Assembly: GCF_030450055.1 (NCBI RefSeq)
Contig: NZ_CP118480.1
Coordinates: forward strand, 2,259,415-2,323,414
DNA: 64,000 nt
DNA from: Gallaecimonas kandeliae
GTDB taxonomy: Bacteria > Pseudomonadota > Gammaproteobacteria > Enterobacterales > Gallaecimonadaceae
Reading direction: 5' to 3'
Made by a program: the position numbers and the translations under genes. Position 1 is the first letter of the stretch; the number at the start of each line of letters is the position of its first letter. Positions 9,477 through 16,953 of the stretch are shown piece by piece. The notes below the pieces were generated by a model, which was given only the letters and a program-made list of their open reading frames with translations, did no database searches and was not told where the DNA came from.

Positions 9477-9887
9477 ATGGCCCAAATACTGCTGATCGCC
9501 GGCGCCGCCATCTTCGGCATCCTGGGGACTATCCACCTGCTCTACACCTTTTTCACCGAGAAGTTCAGCCCCTATGACAGGGCCGTGGCCGACGCCATGA
9601 AAAGCACCTCGCCACGCCTGACCAAGGAAACCAGCATCTGGCGGGCCTGGATCGGCTTCAACGCCAGCCACAGCCTGGGCGCCATGCTGCTGGCGGCCGT
9701 CTATATCCCCCTGGCGGCGGGCCACTTTGCCCTGATCGCCGGCTCCCTCTGGTTTTCCCTGCTGCCGGTGGTGCTAAGCGCCGCTTACCTCTACCTGGCC
9801 AAGCAGTACTGGTTCAGGGTGCCCTTCTTCGGCATCCTTATCTCCCTGCTCTGTTTCGTGGGCGCGGCCTGGCTGGCCAACAGCTGA
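9477..9887 (+). CDS. Conserved four-helix membrane protein, unknown function
   Basis: 136 residues with four hydrophobic helices (about 3-25, 60-82, 86-108, 113-133). Between helices 1 and 2 lies a conserved-looking cytoplasmic or periplasmic loop with WRAWIGFNASHSLGA. Short hydrophobic proteins of this shape occur as conserved hypotheticals in Proteobacteria. It is the first gene of a close set with the phosphatase and secreted protein that follow. Confidence 0.7.
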   Translation: MAQILLIAGAAIFGILGTIHLLYTFFTEKFSPYDRAVADAMKSTSPRLTKETSIWRAWIGFNASHSLGAMLLAAVYIPLAAGHFALIAGSLWFSLLPVVLSAAYLYLAKQYWFRVPFFGILISLLCFVGAAWLANS

Positions 9888-9912
9888 GCGCCCTGTCGCA
9901 TAAGGATGACCC

Positions 9913-10416
9913 ATGCAAAAGATTTTCTGGCTAAGGGAAGCCCGGCTCGCCGGCCGCTCCGGGCCCAACCTCGACCCCTGGGAGCTGCCGCAGTTCAAGG
10001 AAGCCGGCTTCGCCGCCATCCTCAGCGTCAATGACGGCGAGATGGTCCACGGCAGCCAGATTGAGGCCCTCGGCATGGCCTACGCCAATATCCCCATGTC
10101 GCCCAACGCCCCCATCCGCCCCGGTGACAAGGCGCAGTGCCTGGCGAACCTGCCCCAGGCGCTGGCCTTTATCGAAAGCCAGTTCGAGGCCGGCCCAGTG
10201 CTGGTCCACTGCCGGTCGGGTAAGGACAGGACGGGCCTGGTGCTGGCCGCCAGCCTGATGGCCTTCGAAGGCCTTGGCGTCGAAGAAGCCATGGACGAGG
10301 TGTTCAAGGTGCGGGACATCGCCTTCAGCGCCGAAGGCTGGGTGCCCTTCGCCAGGGAGGTACTGGCTGCCTTTGCCGAGCAGCGCCAGGCAGCGCGCTG
10401 CGTCGGGGTGGCCTGA
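9913..10416 (+). CDS. Dual-specificity/tyrosine phosphatase-like protein
   Basis: 167 residues. The P-loop HCRSGKDRTG (nucleophile C100, R106) matches the C-x5-R active site of cysteine phosphatases, and the DGEMVHG loop region could supply the general acid. Bacterial proteins of this size act on phosphotyrosine, phosphoserine or phospholipid substrates. No signal peptide, so cytoplasmic. The stop codon overlaps the next start (TGATG), indicating coupling with the small secreted protein downstream. Confidence 0.8.
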   Translation: MQKIFWLREARLAGRSGPNLDPWELPQFKEAGFAAILSVNDGEMVHGSQIEALGMAYANIPMSPNAPIRPGDKAQCLANLPQALAFIESQFEAGPVLVHCRSGKDRTGLVLAASLMAFEGLGVEEAMDEVFKVRDIAFSAEGWVPFAREVLAAFAEQRQAARCVGVA

Positions 10417-10811
10417 TGGAACGCCCCATCGCCCTTATCCCCCTGCTCCTTGCCTTTAGCCTGCCGGCCATGGCGGCGTCCCTCGATATCAGCAAGCTGG
10501 TCGGCATCTGGGGCAACTCCGAAGACGGCGGAAAAACCTTCTGGGGCTACGACCAATACCTTGCCGACGGCAGCACCAAATCCTGGGGTACGGTGCCGAA
10601 TTCCGAGTTCAGTTACGAGATAGAAGGACGGTACGAAATAAAGGAAAAGTTCGGCACTCTCAGCTGTGTCACCGTCACCAAGACCTCGGCTCCTGCCTTG
10701 GTGCCGGTCGGCAGCCGCATCTGCGATACCCTTATCGACATCAACGACAAGACTTTCGTCTTCAAGAGTGACGAAGGCGAAGTGACCACCCTCTACCGGC
10801 AATCCCAGTAG
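10416..10811 (+). CDS. Small secreted hypothetical protein
   Basis: 131 residues with a signal peptide (hydrophobic core to ~17, cleavage after AMA near residue 20). The mature ~110 residues are predicted mostly beta, with two cysteines (LSCVTV and RICDTL) and a WGYDQY...SWG pattern that suggests a lipocalin-like small barrel. Translationally coupled to the phosphatase upstream by TGATG. Function unknown. Confidence 0.65.
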   Translation: MERPIALIPLLLAFSLPAMAASLDISKLVGIWGNSEDGGKTFWGYDQYLADGSTKSWGTVPNSEFSYEIEGRYEIKEKFGTLSCVTVTKTSAPALVPVGSRICDTLIDINDKTFVFKSDEGEVTTLYRQSQ

Positions 10812-10925
10812 CCCAGCCCTTTGCGCCTGGGCGATCCCGGTGCCATATAAGAGAGTCGGGATCAATCACGGACAGGGAAGTGGCGGGGCCTGGAATGCAG
10901 GGTCCCCTTGCATGAAGGGCTTGCC

Positions 10926-12074
10926 ATGCAGCCGTTCGACCAGGTCCAGCTCATCGGCTCGACCGTCTATTTCGTCTTTTCCCTGCTCTTCCTCTGGCTG
11001 AGCCGGGTGCCGCGGACGCCAGCCGGCCCAGGCTGGTGGTCGGCCGCCATCTTCAGCGCCCTGCTCTCCAGGCTTTCCCTGCTGTTACTGCCAAGCCTTG
11101 CCAGCCCCCAGTTGGCCGAGGCCGCCTACGGCGCCCTGACGATGCTGGAAAAGCTGTTCCTGGTGACCGGCGCCCTGAAGTGCTTCGGCCTGGACAGGCA
11201 ACTGCCGCTGATCCGCTGGCCTGTGCTGCTGGCCCTGCTGTGGCTGGTCCTGGCCCGGCTCCTTGGCCTTGCCCCCCAGGAACAGGCCCTGGGGGTGGGC
11301 GCCTTCCACGCCTATGCGCTCTTTCTCCTGGCCTGGTTCAGCGTCAGGCAGCGCCATTTCTTGGCGGGCCCCATGCTGCTGTTCACCGCCCTGTTCAGCG
11401 GCCTCCTTGGCCTGCACTGGCTCAGCTACCCCCTGCTGCGCTTCGACACCGCCTGGGGGACCTGGGGCTTCCTGGCCGGGTCCGCCCTGAACCTGCTCCT
11501 GTACCTGACGCTGCTGGCCCTGATACTGCAACGCTTCGAAAAGCGGCTGCTGGACGCCGAGCAGAAGGCCCTGGATATGGCCTACCACGACCCCCTGACC
11601 GGCCTCAACAACCAGCGCTACATGACGCTGCTGTTCGACCAGGCGCTGCTGCTGGCCACCCGCCCCCACCAGTTCCTGGCGGTGCTCTATATCGATCTCG
11701 ACAACTTCAAACCCATCAACGACAACGCCGGCCACAAGGTGGGGGACGCCGTGCTAAAGGAGGTGGCCAAGCGGCTGCTCGAGCATTGCCGCAGCACCGA
11801 CATCTGCGCCCGCATCGGCGGCGACGAGTTCGTGGTGCTCGCCACCCAGCTCGACAGCGAACCCCAGATCCACAAGGTGGCAGACAAGCTGCTCAAGCAG
11901 CTTTCGGCCCCTGTCCTGGTGGGCGGCAAGGCCTACCAACTGGGAGCCAGCATAGGGATCAGCCTCTATCCCCAGCACGGCGACCAGCTGCAGCAGCTGA
12001 TGGACAGAGCCGACGCCGCCATGTACCAGATAAAGAAAAGCGGCAAGAGCGGCTACCGGTTGTTCGAGGCCTGA
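10926..12074 (+). CDS. Membrane diguanylate cyclase (7 TM + GGDEF)
   Basis: 382 residues: about seven hydrophobic helices in the first ~200 residues, a short coiled linker, then a complete GGDEF domain. The active site GGDEF is at 298-302, and an RxxD inhibitory site (RSTD, 289-292) lies five residues before it, so an active cyclase with product inhibition is expected. The ATG at 10926 is preferred because AAGGG lies 6 bases upstream; a TTG at 10908 would add six residues without a clear ribosome-binding site. Confidence 0.88.
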   Translation: MQPFDQVQLIGSTVYFVFSLLFLWLSRVPRTPAGPGWWSAAIFSALLSRLSLLLLPSLASPQLAEAAYGALTMLEKLFLVTGALKCFGLDRQLPLIRWPVLLALLWLVLARLLGLAPQEQALGVGAFHAYALFLLAWFSVRQRHFLAGPMLLFTALFSGLLGLHWLSYPLLRFDTAWGTWGFLAGSALNLLLYLTLLALILQRFEKRLLDAEQKALDMAYHDPLTGLNNQRYMTLLFDQALLLATRPHQFLAVLYIDLDNFKPINDNAGHKVGDAVLKEVAKRLLEHCRSTDICARIGGDEFVVLATQLDSEPQIHKVADKLLKQLSAPVLVGGKAYQLGASIGISLYPQHGDQLQQLMDRADAAMYQIKKSGKSGYRLFEA

Positions 12075-12151
12075 AGGGCATTCCAAGGGGCGCCGCCTTG
12101 GCCTTAAGATAGGGAGCTTGAAGCCAAGCGGCTGTTTTTTAAAAGGACATA

Positions 12152-12556
12152 GTGGTGATTCAATACAGGGTCAATGATCCCATCAGCACCGAAGACTTCA
12201 TCGACATACTGAACCGCTCGACCCTGGGGGAACGCCGCCCCTTGGAAGACAGGGCCTGCATGGAGGCCATGGTCCGGCACGGCAACCTCTGCGTCACCGC
12301 CTGGGACGGCGATCTCCTGGTGGGCCTGGCCCGCTCGGTGACCGACTTCCATTACGCCTGTTACCTGTCCGAACTGGCGGTGGACAGCCGCTACCAGAAG
12401 GGCGGCATCGGCAAGGCCCTTATCCACCACACCAAGGCACAGCTCGGCCCCCATTGCTGGCTGACCCTGATAGCGGCGCCGGCCGCCAGGGACTACTATC
12501 CCCACATCGGCCTGGAAAGGAACCCTGACTGCTGGGAGCAGCCACCGGCGCCCTGA
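12152..12556 (+). CDS. GNAT family N-acetyltransferase
   Basis: 134 residues in the compact GNAT fold. The core ELAVDSRYQKGGIGKALI is motif A with the acetyl-CoA pyrophosphate loop (Q/R-x-x-G-x-G/A), and the C-terminal DYYPHIGLERN resembles motif B. Start is GTG at 12152, with AAGGA 7 bases before it; a second GTG follows directly. Substrate unknown; members of this size often act on small amines or protein N-termini. Confidence 0.82.
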   Translation: MVIQYRVNDPISTEDFIDILNRSTLGERRPLEDRACMEAMVRHGNLCVTAWDGDLLVGLARSVTDFHYACYLSELAVDSRYQKGGIGKALIHHTKAQLGPHCWLTLIAAPAARDYYPHIGLERNPDCWEQPPAP

Positions 12557-12573
12557 TCCCCTAAGGAGACCCC

Positions 12574-12999
12574 ATGCGTTACCTGGCCCTGCTGTTCCTG
12601 GCGCTGGCCGCCACGGCCTGCCAACAGCAAGAGAGTCCCGACGATTTCTACCGCGGTTACAACCAGAAGGTGATCGCCGGCATGGCTTCCCTGGAAGAAG
12701 ACGCCGCCTATTATTCGGCGCGCAAGCGCCAGGAGATGGCCGCCCACCTCGAGGCCTTCATGGCCCAGAGCCACAAGACCAAGGCCCAGGCCATCGCCTT
12801 CTACCTGGACTTTTCCCACGCCGTCGCCAAGTGCAAGAAGATCACCCTGGTGTCGCAGCAGCAGGACGGCGACGTCGCTAACCTTACCTACAATCAGCAG
12901 GATGTCTGCGGTAATCCCACCGCGGTGCCCGAAACCCAGAAGGTGCGGCTGGTCAGGGAAGATGGCTGGAAGATTGACGACATCAGCCTCTCCCTCTGA
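12574..12999 (+). CDS. Predicted lipoprotein, unknown function
   Basis: 141 residues. The N-terminus MRYLALLFLALAATAC has a signal sequence ending in a near-lipobox (ATA-C), so lipidation at C16 is likely although position -3 is Ala, not the usual Leu. The mature part is helical first and then ends with strands, VRLVREDGWKIDDISL, typical of small NTF2-like or DUF4878-type periplasmic domains. AGGAG lies upstream of the ATG. Confidence 0.65.
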   Translation: MRYLALLFLALAATACQQQESPDDFYRGYNQKVIAGMASLEEDAAYYSARKRQEMAAHLEAFMAQSHKTKAQAIAFYLDFSHAVAKCKKITLVSQQQDGDVANLTYNQQDVCGNPTAVPETQKVRLVREDGWKIDDISLSL

Positions 13000-13029
13000 G
13001 CACCACAACCCAGGCAAAGGAGCCATGCC

Positions 13030-13416
13030 ATGATCGACCATACCGGCGTTACCGTCAGTGACTTCGAAAAAAGCAAAGCCTTCTACCAGGCCGCCCTGGC
13101 CCCCCTCGGTTACAGCCTGCTGATGAGCCTGCCCAAGGCCGTCACCGGCAGCACCGATGTGGCGGGCTTCGGTGAGCCCCCCAAACCGGACTTCTGGATA
13201 AGCCAGGGTACCCCCAACAGGCCGCCCATCCATGTCGCCATCCGCGCCGCCAACAGGGCCCAGGTGGACGCCTTCCACCGGGCCGCCCTTGACGCCGGCG
13301 GCACCGACAACGGCGCCCCAGGGCCTCGGCCCCACTACCACCCTGACTACTACGGCGCCTTCGTGCTGGACCCGGACGGCCACAATATCGAGGCCGTCTG
13401 CCACGAGCCGGCCTGA
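13030..13416 (+). CDS. VOC family (glyoxalase/bleomycin-resistance-like) protein
   Basis: 128 residues forming one VOC module of two beta-alpha-beta-beta-beta halves. It starts IDHTGVTVSDFEKSKAFY and ends FVLDPDGHNIEAVCH, with metal-ligand positions H3-type His, a central His (PIHVAI) and a Glu near the C-terminus. Such proteins are metal-dependent isomerases, dioxygenases or resistance proteins; substrate not predictable. AAAGGAG precedes the start. Confidence 0.85.
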   Translation: MIDHTGVTVSDFEKSKAFYQAALAPLGYSLLMSLPKAVTGSTDVAGFGEPPKPDFWISQGTPNRPPIHVAIRAANRAQVDAFHRAALDAGGTDNGAPGPRPHYHPDYYGAFVLDPDGHNIEAVCHEPA

Positions 13417-13476
13417 CGCCAGGCACCTAAGGCCATACGCAGGAGCCCTTCGCGGGCCAAGCAAGGAGAAGCAACC

Positions 13477-14109
13477 ATGCTCAACGCCATCATCGACCTT
13501 TCCCACCACAACAGCATTTCCAGCTTCCAGGCCGCCAAGGATGCGGGGATCTTCGCCATCATCCACAAGGCCACCCAGGGTGCGACCTACCAGGATCCCA
13601 CCTTTCGCGAACACCGCGAGATGGCCTTGGCGGCCGGCCTGAAAGTGGGGGCTTACCACTTCGGCACCGCCGGCGACCCCATAGCCCAGGCCGAATCCTT
13701 GTTGGCCGTGGCAGGCAAGGACAGCCTGCTGGTGCTGGACTTCGAGGGCAACCCCCAGGGCCGGGACATGAGCCTGGAGGAAGCGGAGCACTTCGTCAGC
13801 CATATCCAGGCGGTGACGGGGCGCTACCCGGGGTTCTATTCCGGCCACAGCATCAAGGAAGCCCTGGCCCAGGCCGGCATCACCAGCCCTGACCAGACGG
13901 TGCTATCAAAATGCTGGCTCTGGCTGGCCCAGTACAGCCAGGCGCCCCTTATCCCCAAGGCCTGGGAAAGCTGGACCCTCTGGCAATACACGGACGGCGC
14001 CTACGGCCCCGAGCCCCACCAGGTGCCCGGCATAGGCCGCTGCGACCGCGACCAGTTCAACGGCACCCAGGCCCAGTTGGAAGCCTTCTGGGCCAGCAAC
14101 AGCGGCTAA
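13477..14109 (+). CDS. Glycoside hydrolase family 25 (lysozyme-type)
   Basis: 210 residues covering one GH25 barrel. IDLSHHN at the start supplies the first conserved Asp, and LVLDFEGN carries the D-x-E catalytic pair; GAYHFG, PGFYSGHS and WTLWQYTDG are further family landmarks. GH25 enzymes cleave the beta-1,4 bond of peptidoglycan. No signal peptide, wall-binding domain or nearby holin is visible, so export, if it occurs, must use another route. No phage genes surround it. Confidence 0.85.
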   Translation: MLNAIIDLSHHNSISSFQAAKDAGIFAIIHKATQGATYQDPTFREHREMALAAGLKVGAYHFGTAGDPIAQAESLLAVAGKDSLLVLDFEGNPQGRDMSLEEAEHFVSHIQAVTGRYPGFYSGHSIKEALAQAGITSPDQTVLSKCWLWLAQYSQAPLIPKAWESWTLWQYTDGAYGPEPHQVPGIGRCDRDQFNGTQAQLEAFWASNSG

Positions 14110-14129
14110 CGAGAAGGGCGAAGAGAGAC

Positions 14130-14732
14130 ATGCGTTACCAGGGAAAACTGAGCGATTGGAACGACGAACGGGGTTTTGGCTTCGTGGAGCCCAATGGCGG
14201 CGGCGTCCGCGCCTTCGTCCATATCAAGGCCTTCAAGCGCGGTGGCCGCCGCCCTGTCGAGGGCGACGTCCTCGTCTATGAGCTGCAAAAGGACGGCGGC
14301 GGCAGGCCCCAGGCCAGGCAGGTCCGCTTCGCCGCCGAGGGCCGCCGGTACCAGATCAGGCGGGGGCGCAGCGGCGCCTTCAATGCCCTGCTGGGCCTGG
14401 CCTTCCTGGCCCTTATGGGCGTCAGCCAGAAGGCGCCGGCGGTGCTGCTTGGCGCCTATGGCCTGCTCAGCTTCCTGACCTTCCTTGCCTATGGCCGGGA
14501 CAAATGGGCAGCCAAAAAAGGCCGCTGGCGCACGCAGGAGAACAACCTGCACCTGCTGGCGTTGGCCGGAGGCTGGCCAGGCGCGGCCTGCGCCCAGTAC
14601 CTCTTTCGCCACAAGTCCCAGAAGGCCGAGTTCAGAGGCGGCTACTGGCTGACGGTGGCGCTGAACATCGCCGCCCTTTGCTGGCTGCTTTTCAGCGCCA
14701 AGGGCGCCGCACTGCTGGAACGGCTCGCCTGA
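14130..14732 (+). CDS. Cold-shock domain fused to DUF1294 membrane domain
   Basis: 200 residues. Residues 1-70 form a cold-shock nucleic-acid-binding domain (GKLSDWNDERGFGFVEP, with FVHI as the second RNP-like motif). Residues 85-195 form a DUF1294 unit with about four hydrophobic stretches and the family signature YGRDKWAAKKGRWRTQE. The fusion is a known bacterial architecture of unknown role. The ATG at 14130 starts exactly at the cold-shock domain. Confidence 0.85.
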   Translation: MRYQGKLSDWNDERGFGFVEPNGGGVRAFVHIKAFKRGGRRPVEGDVLVYELQKDGGGRPQARQVRFAAEGRRYQIRRGRSGAFNALLGLAFLALMGVSQKAPAVLLGAYGLLSFLTFLAYGRDKWAAKKGRWRTQENNLHLLALAGGWPGAACAQYLFRHKSQKAEFRGGYWLTVALNIAALCWLLFSAKGAALLERLA

Positions 14733-14752
14733 CTGGCCAAAGGACAATGACC

Positions 14753-15322
14753 ATGGATGACAGCCTCGAGCTCGCCTTCGACACCCCGGCCGCCTTCTCG
14801 GCCTGGTTGGCGGCCAACCACCAGACTGAAGCGGTGCTCTGGCTGCGTATCTACAAGAAAGGATCGGGACGCCGGACCATCAGCTGGGAAGAAGCGGTGA
14901 TTGAGGCGCTTTGCTGGGGCTGGATTGACGGCCAGAAGCAGGCCCTGGACCAGCACGCCTACCTGCAGCGTTTCACCCAGCGCCGCCCAGGCAGCCCCTG
15001 GTCACGGCGCAACAAGGCCCATGCCGAGCGGCTGATGGCCGAAGGGCGGATGCAGCCCCCCGGCCTTGCCCAGGTCCAGGCGGCCAAGGCCGACGGCCGC
15101 TGGGACGCCGCCTATGCGCCCCCCAGCGAGATGCAGGTACCGGACGACTTCCTGGCCGCCCTGAAGAGCCGCCCCGAGGCCCAAGCCTTCTTCGACACCC
15201 TCAACAAGCACAACCGCTACGCCATCGCCTACCGCCTCCAGAGCGCCAAGAAGGCAGAAACCCGGCAGAAGCGCTTCGAGCAGTTCCTGGCCATGCTGGA
15301 GCGGGGCGAGAAGCTGCATTGA
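14753..15322 (+). CDS. YdeI/OmpD-associated family protein
   Basis: 189 residues. The N-terminal part (TPAAFSAWLAANH, VLWLRIYKKGSGRRTISWEEAVIEAL) and the C-terminal helical part (VPDDFLAALKSRPEAQAFFDTLN, YAIAYRLQSAKKAETRQKR) match the bacteriocin-protection YdeI/OmpD-associated family. Start chosen at 14753 because AAAGGA lies 8 bases before it, whereas the ATG at 14747 is too close. Cytoplasmic; function unclear. Confidence 0.82.
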   Translation: MDDSLELAFDTPAAFSAWLAANHQTEAVLWLRIYKKGSGRRTISWEEAVIEALCWGWIDGQKQALDQHAYLQRFTQRRPGSPWSRRNKAHAERLMAEGRMQPPGLAQVQAAKADGRWDAAYAPPSEMQVPDDFLAALKSRPEAQAFFDTLNKHNRYAIAYRLQSAKKAETRQKRFEQFLAMLERGEKLH

Positions 15323-15565
15323 TACGAAGCCAAGCGGCCCGCTTCCCTCTGGTGTTTGTCCCTCATTCACCTGCTGATTGCTCTTTGTCAAAGCCCAGAT
15401 TTTTTGGCTTGCCCCGCCTGGGCTACGCTTTTTATTAGTCTCTTTTGTTCTTGATCGGCGGCGGCTTGGACCTTTTTTGCCGATCATTGGTGGTAAAGGC
15501 GCTTGGCGCCATCCCCTAGCGGCGGCACGGCGGCCCCGGCAGGGGGGGAGAAATGGGCCCATCTT

Positions 15566-16603
15566 ATGAGCAGTCCCTACGAAGCCGATGACAGGGAACT
15601 CATCAGCCGCCTGCAAGGCGAGATCAGCAAGCGGGAGGAATTGGAGCGGCGCATCAAGGCGCTGGAGCATGAACGCCGCCAACTACAGGACTCGGCCCAC
15701 CAACTCAGCCAGGAGTTGGGCCACTACCGCAAGGAGCGGCAGGAATGGGAGTGGTTCTTCGAGAACTCCCTGGAAATGCTCTGCATCGCCGGCCTGGACG
15801 GCTATTTCAAGCGGGTCAACCCCGCCTTTTCCCGAGTCCTTGGCTACAGCACCGACGAGCTGCTGGCCCGCCCCTTCACCGACTTCATCCATCCAGACGA
15901 CATAGAGAACACCCGCCAGGAGCTGGCGGCACTGGGGGAAGGCCAGGACAGCATCAACTTCGAGAACCGCTACCGTGACGCCAAAGGCCAATGGCGTTGG
16001 ATAGCCTGGCACTGTCCGGCCCTGACCCAGGCCACCACCAACCTCTACGCCATCGCCCGCGACATCACCGACCGCAAACGTAGCGAGGCGGAGATATTGC
16101 ACCGAGCCCTGCACGACCCCCTGACCGATCTCTGCAACCGCGCCGCCTTCGAAGAAAAACTGGCCGACGCCATTGGCCTTTGTGGCCGGGAGCCGGCCTG
16201 CCAGCTGGCCCTCTACCTGGTGGACATCGATGGCTTCAAAGCGGTCAACGACAGCCAGGGCCACCAGGCCGGTGACCGGTTGCTGGTGACCCTGGCCCAC
16301 CGCTACCGACAGCTCCAACGGGAGGGTGATCTGGTATTCCGACTGGGTGGCGACGAATTTGCCTTCCTCATCGAGGCGCCGGGCACCCTGGCGGTGGAGC
16401 CCCTGGCCAAGCGTATATTGGAAGCCAGCAGCCAACCCCTGGAGCTGCCCCTGGGCACAGTGCAGGTGGGCTGCAGCATCGGCATCGCCGTCTTCCCTAC
16501 TCAGGCCTCGGACGCCGACAGCCTGGTGGCCATGGCCGATACGGCCATGTACCAGGTCAAGAAGACGGGCAAGAAGGGATTCAGGTTGTTCGAGAGGGGA
16601 TAA
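15566..16603 (+). CDS. PAS-GGDEF diguanylate cyclase
   Basis: 345 residues and no membrane segments. A coiled coil (about 10-60) leads into a PAS domain (about 70-185, with the PAC-like end YAIARDITDRKRSE) and a GGDEF domain (about 190-345). GGDEF is at 261-265 and an RxxD inhibitory site (REGD) at 252-255, so a soluble, ligand- or redox-sensing active cyclase is expected. The ATG at 15566 begins at the coiled coil; a TTG at 15503 would add unstructured Pro/Gly/Ala residues. Start is moderately certain. Confidence 0.85.
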   Translation: MSSPYEADDRELISRLQGEISKREELERRIKALEHERRQLQDSAHQLSQELGHYRKERQEWEWFFENSLEMLCIAGLDGYFKRVNPAFSRVLGYSTDELLARPFTDFIHPDDIENTRQELAALGEGQDSINFENRYRDAKGQWRWIAWHCPALTQATTNLYAIARDITDRKRSEAEILHRALHDPLTDLCNRAAFEEKLADAIGLCGREPACQLALYLVDIDGFKAVNDSQGHQAGDRLLVTLAHRYRQLQREGDLVFRLGGDEFAFLIEAPGTLAVEPLAKRILEASSQPLELPLGTVQVGCSIGIAVFPTQASDADSLVAMADTAMYQVKKTGKKGFRLFERG

Positions 16604-16608
16604 GCAAC

Positions 16609-16634
16609 AAAAAAGGCCCCGAGGGGCCTTTTTT
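16609..16634. terminator. Bidirectional intrinsic terminator
   Basis: Stem AAAAAAGGCCCC / GGGGCCTTTTTT with a 2-base loop between convergent genes (PAS-GGDEF and the CsoR-family gene). U-runs are present on both strands. Confidence 0.9.
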
Positions 16635-16936
16635 CATGCGTACTTGGCCAGCAACCTTCGGATCTCGCCCATCCGTTCCTCTGTTTCCGGCTTGCCGTCC
16701 TCCAGCACCGAGCCTTCGATGACGCAGGCCATCAGCTCGAAGAAGGCCTTGTCCAGGGCCTTGCGGGAGGCGGTGAGCTGCTGCACCACCTTCTCGCAAT
16801 CGGCCTGGTCGCGGATCAGTTTCTGGATGCCGCGCAGCTGGCCCTCTATGCGGGCCAGGCGCTTGATCATCTTGTCCTGTTGCTGTGGTGTGGGTTGCAT
16901 TAAGGGCAAGGACTCCAACTTGGGTTTGGCCGACAT
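16634..16936 (-). CDS. CsoR/FrmR-family transcriptional repressor with atypical cysteine pair
   Basis: 100 residues, all-helical DUF156 repressor (MIKRLARIEGQLRGIQKLI is the family helix 1). C47 occupies the usual first ligand position. The next two ligand positions (47+25 and 47+29) are V72 and S76, not His and Cys as in copper sensors, but a second Cys lies at 71. Copper or nickel sensing is therefore unlikely, and a thiol-based sensor (as in persulfide-sensing CstR, though with different Cys spacing) is plausible. It is the last gene of the operon, and the operator pair upstream of that operon at 21646-21701 fits this family, so autoregulation is expected. Confidence 0.85.
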   Translation of the reverse strand: MSAKPKLESLPLMQPTPQQQDKMIKRLARIEGQLRGIQKLIRDQADCEKVVQQLTASRKALDKAFFELMACVIEGSVLEDGKPETEERMGEIRRLLAKYA

Positions 16937-16953
16937 GATCCCGCCCTCGGCCC

